From contig CALJJQ010000037.1 in assembly GCA_937973965.1 (NCBI GenBank), forward strand, positions 1-51,634: a DNA stretch of 51,634 bases. The letters run 5' to 3'. This DNA comes from an uncultured Calothrix sp. (GTDB taxonomy: Bacteria; Cyanobacteriota; Cyanobacteriia; Cyanobacteriales; Nostocaceae). Position 1 is the stretch's first letter. Each line of letters starts with the position of its first letter. A program made the position numbers and the translations under genes. Positions 16,897 through 26,022 of this stretch are shown here, one piece after another. Under the pieces are notes generated by a model. It worked only from the letters and a program-made list of their open reading frames with translations. It ran no database searches and was not told the origin of the DNA.

Positions 16897-18393
16897 TTAC
16901 CGAACAGAAAAAGCTTCGCTAAATCTTCTGGTAATTGGTTCCATAATAAAGGTTAAAACTGACTTCCGTCGGGTGACTATTTCTCCGTTTGCTGCCATAC
17001 CTGGTGTAAATTTAACTTCTTTACCTCGTACCATAACGGAGTGGCGTTTTAATTTTATCCGGGTGGGGAAGACTAAACCCAAGTCCTGATCGACGATCGC
17101 ATTGGGACTTACTTGAACTACTTCTCCTTCTACTGTGCCGAATTCCTGGAAGGGGAAGGTCGCGAGTTTCACTTTTGTGGGCATTCCTTCCCGGATAAAA
17201 CCGATATCGCGGTTCAGAACTCTGACTTCTAATAATAATTCCTGACCATCAGGTAATATAGATAGTAATTCCTCGCCCGCTTGCACTGGTCCTTTGGTGG
17301 CTTTGACCTTATAAACTGTACCCGATACGGGAGCTTTCACTGTTTCGTATTCAGCTTGTTTGCGAGCTTGCTCCAGTTTCCCGGATATATCAGCGAGTTC
17401 TTCACGACGCTGTTTGATTTGGGTGAGGATTTCACTTTGGCGTTCGGCTGCAAGTCTAGCAGCTTGACTGCGGGCTGATTGGTAGGCTTGTTGGGCTTGG
17501 CGGATTTCCTGGGCTTGGGCAATAATATCCTTTTGTAGGGATTCTACTCGGTTTTGAGCTTCGGTGATGCGGTTGCGGGCGTTGACTTCTTCGTCCTGAG
17601 CGCGGGTTATTTGAGCGCTAGCGGTGTTGAGGCGGTCTTGGGCTTCTAAGTAGTCTAGGCGGGGAACGGCGTTTTCCTGAGCTAAGGAACGTAGACTGGC
17701 TTCACGTTTTTGAGCGATCGCTAAACTTTCTTTGATTTGGGCACTGACTGCTTGGGCATTGGTATAATTGGTTTGGGCGTTAACTAGACTGGTACGGGCG
17801 TTTTTGAGATTTTCTTCCAATCTAACTAGACGCACTTTGGCTTGGTCGATGAGGGCTTGTTGACGTTGGGCTTCTGCTTCTGCTGCTGCTGTTCTGGCTT
17901 CAAAGTCCCGCAACCTTGATGCTGATAATTCATTGAGGATGGTACTTCCTGTGGTTTGTGTTCCTGTGCGTTCCGCATCTAAGCGCCGTAAATCTTCTTG
18001 AATTAATTTGCTGGAGCGAGCTAGTCGGGCTACCTCTGTTTGTTGAAATTCCGGGTCTCTTTCTACTAGTATATCCCCTTTGGCGACGCGATCGCCTTCT
18101 TTGACTCGAACGGCGATAATTGAACCGTTACCAATGGATGTGACTGGACGCACTTGGGTCGATGCAATTAATTCTCCCGGTGCAACGGCAACTTCATCTA
18201 TTTTGGAAAAATGGGCCCAGGTGATCGCGCCAAATACCACTGCGCTAATTGTACCAGCAAGTACGCGTGTATATAATGGTGGCAATTCCTGAACGGCTTT
18301 CCCTAATTCGTAGGATAACTGTTCTTCCGGACGCGCAAACATTTGTTTGGTTTGTCGTGCTTGAGCTGCATTGGCTGATAATCGAGATTGCAT
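16897..18393 (-). CDS. HlyD-family membrane fusion (periplasmic adaptor) protein
   Basis: A 498-residue adaptor: cytoplasmic tail ~1-40, single membrane helix ~43-60, a first biotinyl-lipoyl half around 'GNGSIIAVRVKEGDRVAKGD', a very long coiled coil (~120-350, rich in A, Q, R, E), the second lipoyl half 'VKAPVSGTVYKVKATKGPVQ', and a beta-barrel ending near residue 480. This is the type I secretion adaptor layout, which links an inner-membrane ABC exporter with TolC. No ABC exporter or TolC is next to it. The gene runs into the sugar reductase 21 bases downstream. Exported substrate unknown. Confidence 0.9.
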   Translation of the reverse strand: MQSRLSANAAQARQTKQMFARPEEQLSYELGKAVQELPPLYTRVLAGTISAVVFGAITWAHFSKIDEVAVAPGELIASTQVRPVTSIGNGSIIAVRVKEGDRVAKGDILVERDPEFQQTEVARLARSSKLIQEDLRRLDAERTGTQTTGSTILNELSASRLRDFEARTAAAEAEAQRQQALIDQAKVRLVRLEENLKNARTSLVNAQTNYTNAQAVSAQIKESLAIAQKREASLRSLAQENAVPRLDYLEAQDRLNTASAQITRAQDEEVNARNRITEAQNRVESLQKDIIAQAQEIRQAQQAYQSARSQAARLAAERQSEILTQIKQRREELADISGKLEQARKQAEYETVKAPVSGTVYKVKATKGPVQAGEELLSILPDGQELLLEVRVLNRDIGFIREGMPTKVKLATFPFQEFGTVEGEVVQVSPNAIVDQDLGLVFPTRIKLKRHSVMVRGKEVKFTPGMAANGEIVTRRKSVLTFIMEPITRRFSEAFSVR

Positions 18394-18895
18394 AGGGATA
18401 TTTTGATCGAGAGCTAAAATTAATCGGAATAATTAGAAGTTATGGGAAATAATTTAGTTTGAATAGCACTTGCTTTATCGAGTATAGTCGATTCTTCCAT
18501 AACCAATCTTGATCTTGGTCATACTCTGCACGGCAATTTTGGAGGTTGTGGCAAAAAGTTGTCGTTAATATATTAATGCTTAATAATTAATCTATCTTTA
18601 ATTTTGTGAGTAGGGAGTAGCCTATAGATACTGCTGATACCAGAACCGTAGATGTCTGTAGTGCAACTTCTCTGAGAAGATGTTTGCCAAGCATTAACTA
18701 TCACTATTTTGACTCTCCCTATTGCCGTACAGACGGGATATGTCGCGTCTCTCCCTGCTCCCAAAAACGATAATTCAAGTATTCAAAATGACTTTTTAAA
18801 CAACCTCTTAGAGATAACAGTGGTTTTTCCCTACTCTCTATTCCCCACTCCCAACATAGAAGAAAGTGTTAGGGATTTGTACCTAATCCGGGTAA
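18394..18895. repeat. Intergenic region with dispersed repeats
   Basis: No gene seen. It contains an imperfect palindrome at 18730-18750 (AGACGGGATATGTCGCGTCT type) and short tandem repeats of the TACTCTCTATTCCCCACTCCC kind near 18830-18855. The half next to 18393 should hold the promoter of the HlyD gene. Confidence 0.5.
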
Positions 18896-19618
18896 TTACG
18901 ATTCTGAAGTTGTAGTGGGGGGATTGGTGGGGTTTTCCGGATTATCTGCATTGGCGATCGCTTGGCTATTTTCTTCTGTGGTGACACCGTTAATGGCTTC
19001 AGTTTCTGCTGGATTTCCTGTAGTTGGGGAAGATTCTTCGGTAACGGTACTTGATTCTAAATCGGTCTGCTGCTCATCTTCAACTTTTGTTTCTGGAGTA
19101 TTTGCAGTTACTTCTGTAGTTTCTGTAGCTGTTTTCGTCGTCGATTCAGTCGGGGTTGATTCCTCTTGCACTGTTCGCAAACGCTCCACTGCTACACTCG
19201 CAGGTGTAGTTTCTGCCTTTTTTGTATCCTGTGGTTTAGGGGTCTTCTGTCCGCGAGATTTCAGGTTTGTCAATATGCTCGTGAATCCCCCTGTCAATTG
19301 ACTGAGGTTTTGCAACAGATTGGATTGACTAGGGAGTGTTTCCCCATTGGTTGCTGGTTGAGTTGTCGCTGGAACTTGTTGGCGTAAAGTCATTGTTTGC
19401 CAACCAAACCAAATTAATAGGGCTACACTGGCAATATGTCCCAGTAATAACCCACCTGTAATTTTACGGGCAAAAATCCATAAAACCAAGGCATAAAATA
19501 AACCGACTCCACTCCAAATCAAGTCATTTTTGCGGTGGATTTTCGGAAAGAGGAAGGCAATTAAATAGATAGCAAGACTACCAATACCAACTGCTAAAGC
19601 CAGGAAGTATGCTAGCAT
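18896..19618 (-). CDS. ycf66: Ycf66 family protein
   Basis: A 240-residue membrane protein of a family shared by cyanobacteria and some plastids. The N-terminal ~85 residues hold three hydrophobic helices ('YFLALAVGIGSLAIYLIAFL', 'LIWSGVGLFYALVLWIFA', 'LLLGHIASVALLIWFGWQT'), followed by a long Thr/Glu/Pro-rich, probably disordered tail. The frame opens ten codons earlier, but AGGAG nine bases before the ATG at 19618 decides the start (MLAYFLAL). Function of the family is not established. The J-domain gene is immediately upstream on the same strand, with a 69-base gap. Confidence 0.85.
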   Translation of the reverse strand: MLAYFLALAVGIGSLAIYLIAFLFPKIHRKNDLIWSGVGLFYALVLWIFARKITGGLLLGHIASVALLIWFGWQTMTLRQQVPATTQPATNGETLPSQSNLLQNLSQLTGGFTSILTNLKSRGQKTPKPQDTKKAETTPASVAVERLRTVQEESTPTESTTKTATETTEVTANTPETKVEDEQQTDLESSTVTEESSPTTGNPAETEAINGVTTEENSQAIANADNPENPTNPPTTTSES

Positions 19619-19687
19619 TTCTGGTTTCTCCTTTATTTCAACTTGCAAATTAACAGTACATGGAGAATTAACGCCACCTGTTCCTTC

Positions 19688-20404
19688 TTAACGATTTTTC
19701 ACCGATTCTTTGGCTTCTCGGTGTAATTGTCGAGCAATCCGAAACATTTCGCTACCATTGTGTAAATAGTTTTCATCGTAGCTGGTGGGGAAATAACCTA
19801 ATTCATCTAAACCGTCACTAATTTGATTTAAGCAGTAATATAAATGGGCTGCTACCCTGGCCATGCTAGCAGGATTGGGTCGGGAACGAAAACTTTTTTG
19901 GGCGCTGGTTAAATGGTCACGACACAGATCCAAGTAATCCTGAAAGGCTTCTAATAAATCATCATCATAGGGGTCTGCTTCCAGTTTTTCAATTTGGGAC
20001 TTTAAGGATTTCAGTATTTTGGTAATTACCCGATTGACTGGTTGATAAACCAAACGCATCCACTCTTCGATTAATGCGTCCTCGTCTTTCCCCGATTTCC
20101 GGGTTACATGCTGTTTTTGACGAGTTTCTGTGGCACACTGCTGATAATACTCTGCTTCAGCTGCCAAATTTCCATTGTTTTGCTGCAAACGCAGTGTGTT
20201 ATCATATCTCCGCCGCCGATGAACATCTCCTAAAACTTCATAGGCTGCGTTAATCTCAATGATTTGTTCGCTATTGGCATCATCGGGATTAATGTCGGGA
20301 TGAAATAACTTGACTAACCGACGATAGGCTTGCTTTATTTCCTCCTGACTGGCATTTGGTTCAATTTGTAAAGTTTTATAATGATTTGCTTCAGACATTA
20401 ACAA
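19688..20404 (-). CDS. J-domain (DnaJ-like) protein
   Basis: A 238-residue protein with an N-terminal J domain (about 7-72): 'YKTLQIEPNASQEEIKQAYR', the invariant HPD within LFHPDINPDD, and 'INAAYEVLGDVHRRRRYD'. It lacks the Gly/Phe, zinc-finger and substrate domains of classical DnaJ. The C-terminal ~150 residues are helical and without a recognised motif. It should stimulate a DnaK ATPase for a dedicated client. It is co-directional with Ycf66. MLMSE gives two close ATG options; the second at residue 3 is equally possible. Confidence 0.88.
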   Translation of the reverse strand: MLMSEANHYKTLQIEPNASQEEIKQAYRRLVKLFHPDINPDDANSEQIIEINAAYEVLGDVHRRRRYDNTLRLQQNNGNLAAEAEYYQQCATETRQKQHVTRKSGKDEDALIEEWMRLVYQPVNRVITKILKSLKSQIEKLEADPYDDDLLEAFQDYLDLCRDHLTSAQKSFRSRPNPASMARVAAHLYYCLNQISDGLDELGYFPTSYDENYLHNGSEMFRIARQLHREAKESVKNR

Positions 20405-20872
20405 CTAAGTCGGTGGAAATAAACAGCACGATTTGATCTGACTCATGAAATTATAAGGGGTGGGGATTGGCTATGAACTTGACCCTGGTGGAAGGAACAT
20501 CCTATACTTTGCACACGGATATATTTCTCTTTGATTTTCTTGACGGGTGACAGTTGACCTTTAAATATTAACTATCGCAACGAAAACCTGAGCTTGTGAA
20601 CACGGAAGGTATAGCTGCAATTTTTCCCACTCCCTATCTATAGCTTACCTGACCTAACCCATCAAAACCTATGCAATAGACCACATAGTATGGTTTGACT
20701 TTAAAGTCGATACATTTAAGCAAGTAGGTAAGTTTCGGGAAGAGGAGGGGTAAATACCTGTGTTTCCCACTTGTATCCCCATCAACCTTGAGTAACGGGT
20801 TTATTTCCCTACTACTCCCTATTCCCCACTCCCTAATCCCTACAAAGTTCAGGGATGTGTGAGAAATCTGGT
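20405..20872. other. Intergenic region
   Basis: About 470 bases without a gene. Near 20810-20835 it has the pyrimidine-rich short tandem repeat (CTACTCCCTATTCCCCACTCCC). The part next to 20404 would contain the J-protein promoter. No hairpin stood out. Confidence 0.4.
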
Positions 20873-21808
20873 TTACAAGTCTTGAAACAGGGGTGTACTT
20901 AAGTACCTTTCGCCAAAACTAGGTTGAATCATCACGATTAATTTTCCCTGATTTTCCGGACGTTTACCAACTTGAATGGCGGCAAATAAGGCAGCACCAC
21001 TGGAAATTCCCGACAGTAGTCCCTCCTCCCGTGCTAACCTGCGACCATAGGCGATCGCCTCATCATCACTAACGGTAATTACTTCGTCGATGATTTGCCG
21101 ATTCAATACTTGGGGTACAAATCCAGCGCCAATCCCTTGGATTTTGTGGGGTCCTGGTCTTCCCCCCGACAGTACCGGACTATTAGCAGGTTCAACGGCG
21201 ATCGCTTGAAATTCCGGTTTGCGACTTTTAATTACTTCTGCTACCCCGGTAATTGTCCCCCCTGTCCCGACCCCGGCAATCAATATATCAACTTTACCAT
21301 CGGTATCTGCCCAAATTTCTTCTGCCGTCGTCTCTCTGTGAATTTGCGGATTTCCTGGGTTGCGAAATTGTTGCAACATATACGCATGGGGAGTCGTCTC
21401 CACAATCTCCTGGGCACGACGAATTGCACCACTCATCCCCTCAATTCCAGGAGTTAGCTCTAATTCAGCCCCATAGGCCCTTAACATAGCCCGTCGTTCG
21501 CTGCTCATTGTCTCTGGCATGGTGAGAATTAATTTATACCCTTTGGCAGCCGCTACCATTGCTAAGGCTATTCCCGTATTCCCCGATGTTGGCTCCACGA
21601 GGACGGTTTTCCCGGGAGAAATTAACCCTTCTGCTTCTGCTTCATTAATCATATTCATCCCGATGCGGTCTTTTACCGAAGCCGCAGGATTCATACTTTC
21701 GAGTTTGACGACAATTTGAGCTTCACATCCCTCGGCTTGGGGAATCCGGTTAAGTTGTACTAGGGGTGTGCGACCAATTACTTCTGTAATGTTACGGGCA
21801 ATGTGCAT
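20873..21808 (-). CDS. cysK: Cysteine synthase A (O-acetylserine sulfhydrylase)
   Basis: A 311-residue fold-type II PLP enzyme that makes cysteine from O-acetylserine and sulfide. The PLP lysine is K46 in [12 protein letters not shown]; the substrate loop is PTSGNTG; the phosphate-binding glycine loop is [10 protein letters not shown]; 'GISSGAA' near the end completes the cofactor site. Length is typical. An Rrf2-family regulator gene lies upstream on the same strand, separated by ~300 bases of repeats. In Bacillus an Rrf2 protein (CymR) controls cysteine genes and binds CysK, so the neighbourhood is suggestive. Confidence 0.95.
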   Translation of the reverse strand: MHIARNITEVIGRTPLVQLNRIPQAEGCEAQIVVKLESMNPAASVKDRIGMNMINEAEAEGLISPGKTVLVEPTSGNTGIALAMVAAAKGYKLILTMPETMSSERRAMLRAYGAELELTPGIEGMSGAIRRAQEIVETTPHAYMLQQFRNPGNPQIHRETTAEEIWADTDGKVDILIAGVGTGGTITGVAEVIKSRKPEFQAIAVEPANSPVLSGGRPGPHKIQGIGAGFVPQVLNRQIIDEVITVSDDEAIAYGRRLAREEGLLSGISSGAALFAAIQVGKRPENQGKLIVMIQPSFGERYLSTPLFQDL

Positions 21809-21837
21809 GATTTTAGATTTTGGATTACTCTTCGGTC

Positions 21838-21992
21838 GATCCGCGCTACGCGCGTCTATGGATTTTGGATTGTCTATTAATTAAAATTGACCAGAGAATT
21901 TTGATTTGACTTATACATGGTGGTCTATCTCTTTTCTGTGAGAAGACGCACTACGTGCATCTACGGAAAGTCGTGCGTAGCGCATTTACGGA
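21838..21992. repeat. Three copies of a CGCTACGCGC-TCTACGG repeat
   Basis: Between cysK and the Rrf2 gene, related units occur three times: CGCGCTACGCGCGTCTATGG near 21842, GCACTACGTGCATCTACGG near 21949 and GTGCGTAGCGCATTTACGG near 21973. Each core is palindromic (e.g. GCGCTACGCGC). They are part of the dispersed palindrome population of this genome. Confidence 0.6.
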
Positions 21993-22110
21993 TAGGTTAT
22001 GTAAACGCTGACACTTTGAGGGTTGAAAACGCTTTTTAATATCACACACTGACAACTAATGGGGACAATTATGACAATATCTGACAATATCACCGCTGCT
22101 ATTTTTTGCA

Positions 22111-22548
22111 TCAAATATAGTACATAATATCTAACTGTTGACGTGAGTTTCTTTTTTCGCAAATATCCGCAAGGGTATATTTTTTTAACACAAGATTTGC
22201 ATTTTCCCTGACTTCAGTCCAAATTTCTTCCAGAATGGCTTGTTCAGCAGAGGGGGATTTTCCCTGGTCCTCGCATTTATGTACATCTATCCCTTCCAAG
22301 CAGACTAACACATCAAATAGGTTAATTTTCCAAGGTTCCTGTGCTAATAAATAACCCCCCTTAGAACCACGTACACTTTTGACTAAACCACCTCTACGTA
22401 AGGTTGCTAGTAGTTGTTCCAAATAACGGTCAGGTATATTTTTTTGGACTGCTATTTGACGAATTTGTAAAGGTTCCCCACTTTCATAGTGGGTTGCTAG
22501 CTCCAAAAGGGCTAAAATTGCATATTCTGATTTACACGATAGTTCCAC
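22111..22548 (-). CDS. Rrf2-family transcriptional regulator
   Basis: About 145 residues from the GTG at 22548, the normal size and start for the family (VELSCKSEYAILALLELATH). The winged helix covers residues 1-65 with 'IRQIAVQKNIPDRYLEQLLA' as recognition part and SVRGSKGGYLLA as wing. Members sense iron-sulfur status or cysteine supply; only two cysteines (C5, and C in HKCEDQG) precede the C-terminal C in LADICEKRN, so an IscR-like cluster is possible but unproven. The frame continues to an ATG at 22677 with strong AGGAG eight bases upstream; that extension is partly encoded by tandem repeats. It lies upstream of cysK. Confidence 0.85.
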   Translation of the reverse strand: MELSCKSEYAILALLELATHYESGEPLQIRQIAVQKNIPDRYLEQLLATLRRGGLVKSVRGSKGGYLLAQEPWKINLFDVLVCLEGIDVHKCEDQGKSPSAEQAILEEIWTEVRENANLVLKKYTLADICEKRNSRQQLDIMYYI

Positions 22549-22559
22549 AAGCGAGAAAT

Positions 22560-22600
22560 TTTTAGTAGTGAGTAGTGAGTAGGGAGTAGTGAGTAGGATA
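22560..22600. repeat. Short tandem repeat (AGTAGTGAGTAGGGAGTAGTG)
   Basis: Heptamer-like units AGTAGTG, AGTAGTG, AGTAGGG, AGTAGTG and AGTAGGA run between the two possible starts of the Rrf2 gene. On the minus strand they read as Leu-Thr-Thr-Pro-Tyr-Ser type codons in frame with the gene. Similar repeats lie near 20815, 30645, 30893, 34125, 44610 and 47570. Confidence 0.8.
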
Positions 22601-22738
22601 TAGGACTTAGGAGTATTTTCATTTGCATTGATGTCAAACTCGAAAAAAGTTCTTTTTTCTACTGTTGTCTTTTGCATTGAGATTCTCCTATCCTGAATTT
22701 CTCACAAACTCCTAAAACTTTAAGTGAGTAGGGAGGGG

Positions 22739-22759
22739 AGACGACCCGTCGGGTCGTCT
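22739..22759. repeat. Perfect hairpin of the GACGACCC family
   Basis: AGACGACCC and GGGTCGTCT flank a GTC loop. The same unit, with surrounding TACAGGGA, occurs at 6159-6187 and 27484-27512. It lies upstream of the Rrf2 gene, about 60 bases before its distal ATG. Confidence 0.75.
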
Positions 22760-22978
22760 GTACAGGGAGTAGTAGGAAAATCAACCTGTTACTCAAGGCT
22801 GATCACTCCCTTGCTCAAAATGTAGGCTATACTGTCTGGAGAAAGCAAAAGGAAGACTTAACGGCTAAGTTTACTTCTTAAAAGTAATTCCAGTTGTTTT
22901 TAACTCCCAAAACTATATAACACTATATAGTATACTCCGGTTCTCCACCGGGGTTTGCTTATTTGCATCAAAAAATCA

Positions 22979-23005
22979 AAAAACCCCACATTCAGTGGGG
23001 TTTTT
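22979..23005 (-). terminator. Rho-independent terminator of the porin gene
   Basis: CCCCAC at 22984-22989 pairs with GTGGGG at 22995-23000 around ATTCA. A-run on one side and T-run on the other make it usable in both directions. On the minus strand the U-run follows the stem 43 bases beyond the porin stop. Confidence 0.85.
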
Positions 23006-23042
23006 CCGACTTAATCTATATTTTAATTGGCGTGTTCACAAC

Positions 23043-24881
23043 TTAGAAGGTGAAAGTTGTCCGCAAAGTACCAATCACAGCATCATCGTTTTCGTTACTT
23101 TGACCAGGTGCAGTTAACCAAATCACACCGGGAGTAATGGAGATGTTGTCGTTCACGCGATACTTGTAGAACCCTTCAACGTGGTAGGGAACGCTACGCT
23201 GTCCTCTACCACCTTGGGATAAGGCATAGGGTTGCGCACCGGCAAAGATACCCAGGACATTACCTTTCTTACCAAAGTCGGGTAATGCAACTCCCGCACC
23301 GTAACTCCATGCTTCAAAGTCATCATTTCGACCATAACCAGTCACATCGTGGTAAGAAACAAAACCACTAATGGATAGTCTGTCGCTGGGACGGAAAGCA
23401 GCAGATAAGCCATAGGAATTACTGGATGCAGCTTGAGGAATACTTTGGCTGTTAACGCCTCGAATCAAGTTGGCTTGGGATGTTCCCACTACACCCACTC
23501 CATTCCCAATTAGACGGCCACCGTCAAAAATGGCACTGCCTGCACCGTGATAACCATGGACATAGGTGGCAGCTAAACCGATGCGATCGCCAAGATTAAA
23601 GTTTAATTGACCCAGGGCTGCATAATCGCCGTTGAATAGACCTGTTCCCCGCTCAGTTGCTGTACCAGGGTTGCTTGCTTCTGAAGCCAGGAAACCAACG
23701 GTGACGGAGCTAGGACGGAGAATACCGCCACCTTTACCCAGGTTAAGGGTCAATGCACCACCTGCACCACCACCAATTCGGTAGATGGGGCTTTCTGAGG
23801 CAAAGGCTGATAGGGCACCGTTACCACCGTCGAAGTCTTCAAAGAAGGGATTGTTGGTGGCAGCGTAGTCGCTGTGGATACCACCCGCAGCTGCAATGTA
23901 GGCTTGCACCCGTTCACCGAATGGCATGTAATAAGCTAACCAATCGAGGGTGACGTTGTTATTACCAGTGTCACCAATATTAAAGGTTTGGGTTCCTTCA
24001 AAGCTATTTGATGCCCCGTTTAAAGCTGTAGCGTTACCCGCAGCTAAACGGGTTTGCAATACATCTTTTCCAGTGAAGCTAGTTTGGAGGTTTAAACGTA
24101 CCCGATTTTGGAGAACGGTGTTGTTTTTGACATCATCCTTAATGACGTTGCCGTTTGCATCACGCACTAGTAAACCTGTTTGCTCATCAACGCGAGCAAC
24201 CTTCCCACCACCGAAGTTATCGGTGACGGCAAAAATCGCTTCACCGACTAACTTGGTTGTGGTGGAGAACTGGTTGGCTTCCAACTCCGCAGTCCGTGCT
24301 TCGAGAGCATCTACCCGACCGCGTAGGGTGGCCAATTCTGCGGAAAATTCTTCCTGGAGGCGTTGTAAGGTGGCTAAATCTTCCTTAGTCACCAGGTCTG
24401 CGGTGGCTGTAGCAATTAACTCGTTTACCCGGTCTAAACAGGCATTCAAACCAGCAGCGAATTCATAACGGGTGAGAGCGCGATTACCGCGATAGGTTCC
24501 ATTGGGATAACCAGCAATACAACCATACCGCTCTACCAGGGATTGTAGTGCTTGGAATGCCCAGTCGGTGGGCTGAACATCGGAAAATTGGGAGACCGAT
24601 GTCACCTGACCTTGGGAGTTACCGTTTCGACCTTCGGATGCGTACCGATTAACTTGGTCGAGTACGTTGACTTCAGTTTGGGGTTGGGCTTGAGCTATTA
24701 TTTGTGATGGTTGGGGTGCGCTAGCTTCCTTAACTTCGGTTGATTCTGGTTGCGAGAATTCAACACCAGAAGTTTCTGGTTGAGCTGCGCTGGGAGCTGC
24801 GATCGCTGAAGTAGAAACCAAAATGGTCGCGCTGAGTACTGCGGGACTAACTATTAGGGATTTCCACAAGATATTTGACAT
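23043..24881 (-). CDS. Iron uptake porin (SLH and OprB-like beta-barrel)
   Basis: A 612-residue outer-membrane protein. Signal peptide ~1-28 (ending TSAIAAPS). One SLH domain at ~103-155 ('WAFQALQSLVERYGCIAGYP', TRYEFAAGLNACLD) would anchor it to the peptidoglycan. A short coiled coil (~165-205, TLRGRVDALEARTAELEA) links to the carbohydrate-porin OprB barrel (~215-612), ending in the terminal Phe of TLRTTFTF. Cyanobacterial members (SomA/Slr1908 type) are abundant and pass ions including iron. A strong terminator follows. The ~490-base upstream region has no gene, fitting a monocistronic, highly expressed unit. Confidence 0.93.
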   Translation of the reverse strand: MSNILWKSLIVSPAVLSATILVSTSAIAAPSAAQPETSGVEFSQPESTEVKEASAPQPSQIIAQAQPQTEVNVLDQVNRYASEGRNGNSQGQVTSVSQFSDVQPTDWAFQALQSLVERYGCIAGYPNGTYRGNRALTRYEFAAGLNACLDRVNELIATATADLVTKEDLATLQRLQEEFSAELATLRGRVDALEARTAELEANQFSTTTKLVGEAIFAVTDNFGGGKVARVDEQTGLLVRDANGNVIKDDVKNNTVLQNRVRLNLQTSFTGKDVLQTRLAAGNATALNGASNSFEGTQTFNIGDTGNNNVTLDWLAYYMPFGERVQAYIAAAGGIHSDYAATNNPFFEDFDGGNGALSAFASESPIYRIGGGAGGALTLNLGKGGGILRPSSVTVGFLASEASNPGTATERGTGLFNGDYAALGQLNFNLGDRIGLAATYVHGYHGAGSAIFDGGRLIGNGVGVVGTSQANLIRGVNSQSIPQAASSNSYGLSAAFRPSDRLSISGFVSYHDVTGYGRNDDFEAWSYGAGVALPDFGKKGNVLGIFAGAQPYALSQGGRGQRSVPYHVEGFYKYRVNDNISITPGVIWLTAPGQSNENDDAVIGTLRTTFTF

Positions 24882-25375
24882 TTTTTTCTATTCTCCTCAC
24901 ACCTTGTGTAGACTTCTTTTGTTGCTATAACGAAAGCTATATTAACCATCGTTACCGTTAGCCTGTAAGTTTAGGTCTTGATTCTGTTTTACTACAGTTT
25001 TAGTTTTAGCAACACTAAAATAACTAAATTATAATCAACCTATTTGGTTGAGGTGGTTAAATTATGCAAATGAATTGCTTCATAACTTAACACTATCAAA
25101 CACTTTTTTGAAAGAGAACACAAAATTATTTTGTTCGCTATCTCAAGTGTCACACCACAACCTGCTATTCGCTACCTGGGGTCAACCCTTAACTACATAG
25201 ACACCCATCTGTTGCATAGGGTTCCACTGTTTTCAAATTTTGAGACCAATCATTGAACTCTGAATATAGCATTATCAGTCCTGGAGAGTACATCGGCATT
25301 TACAGTTTTTTTCTACTTCTTTGTACGACCTCTGTTTCATCCTTCCTGAACCATAGTCAAAGAGCATCCGGAAAA
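24882..25375. promoter_or_regulatory. Upstream region of the porin gene
   Basis: About 490 bases without a gene between the pterin dehydratase and the porin, most likely the porin promoter and untranslated leader. AT-rich stretches such as TAAAATAACTAAATTATAATC near 25015 could form promoter elements; I could not identify a convincing Fur box by eye. AGGAG lies 10 bases before the porin ATG. Confidence 0.45.
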
Positions 25376-25657
25376 CTACTGAATTGAGGAGATGATTTTT
25401 GCTAAATCAAAGTCTTTCTGGGTTAATCCACCCGCATCGTGGGTCGTCAAAACAATACTGACTTTGTTATAGGAAATTGATATATCTGGGTGATGCCCTG
25501 CGGCTTCTGCTGGTTCCACTAGTTTATTTACAAATGCGATCGCTTCGAGAAAATCGGCAAATTTTTTATCTAGTTGCAGTTGGGAACCTTTGACCTGCCA
25601 ATCCGTCAAATTAGCTACGCGATCGCGAATTTCACTTTCACTTAGTAATTGTGCCAT
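25376..25657 (-). CDS. Pterin-4a-carbinolamine dehydratase
   Basis: A 93-residue protein matching the PCD/DCoH family: 'VANLTDWQVKGSQLQLDKKF', AGHHPDISISYNKVSIVLTT and 'THDAGGLTQKDFDLAKII'. The paired histidines in HHPD and the later TTHDAGG are the dehydration-site residues. The enzyme recycles 4a-hydroxy-tetrahydrobiopterin; many cyanobacteria carry it, possibly for other pterins. AGGTGG seven bases before the ATG at 25657 decides the start; the frame runs 16 codons further to 25705, part of which matches one end of a dispersed repeat (CAGGATTTACGCA at 25691). Confidence 0.9.
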   Translation of the reverse strand: MAQLLSESEIRDRVANLTDWQVKGSQLQLDKKFADFLEAIAFVNKLVEPAEAAGHHPDISISYNKVSIVLTTHDAGGLTQKDFDLAKIISSIQ

Positions 25658-25705
25658 AGCTGCCACCTCAATCATCAAAAAGTCAATAATACAGGATTTA
25701 CGCAC

Positions 25706-26022
25706 AACTGCCTATGTCAATTATCTATGACCTCAATTTGCAAAATCTGTCTATTAGGTGCTGTCCGTATTTTTACTGTAGCGTTGAAAGTGTTAGCTTT
25801 GGCTCATAATTATCTCGATTATAGATTAAATCTGACTATTCCTACTATTAATAAATAATTGTTTTGGTGGTGCAGATGATGCCACTCTCTCCTACCCTGA
25901 TTAATTCTCTCAACGTTGCTGTTTTACTTGAGAGTTAATGCATTCCAAGAGGCATGAGAAGTAGGGTGACAGAGGGAGAAATAGTATCAAATCTTCAAAT
26001 GGTGTCAAAATTCTGTTACATT
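25706..26022. other. Intergenic region
   Basis: No convincing gene. A 69-codon frame crosses it but has no ribosome site or recognisable sequence. CAGGATTTACGCA near 25691 resembles a single end of the AGGACTTACG element. Confidence 0.4.

Noticed and set aside
18915-19301. 128-codon frame opposite the Ycf66 tail
   Set aside because: Mirror of the Thr/Glu-rich coding repeats on the other strand; no independent support.
23950-24468. 172-codon frame opposite the porin gene
   Set aside because: Antisense to a strongly supported gene and rich in Arg/Ser/Thr as expected for a shadow frame.
25706-25858. 69-codon plus-strand frame starting near 25649
   Set aside because: Begins antisense to the pterin dehydratase start, has no ribosome site and no recognisable sequence.
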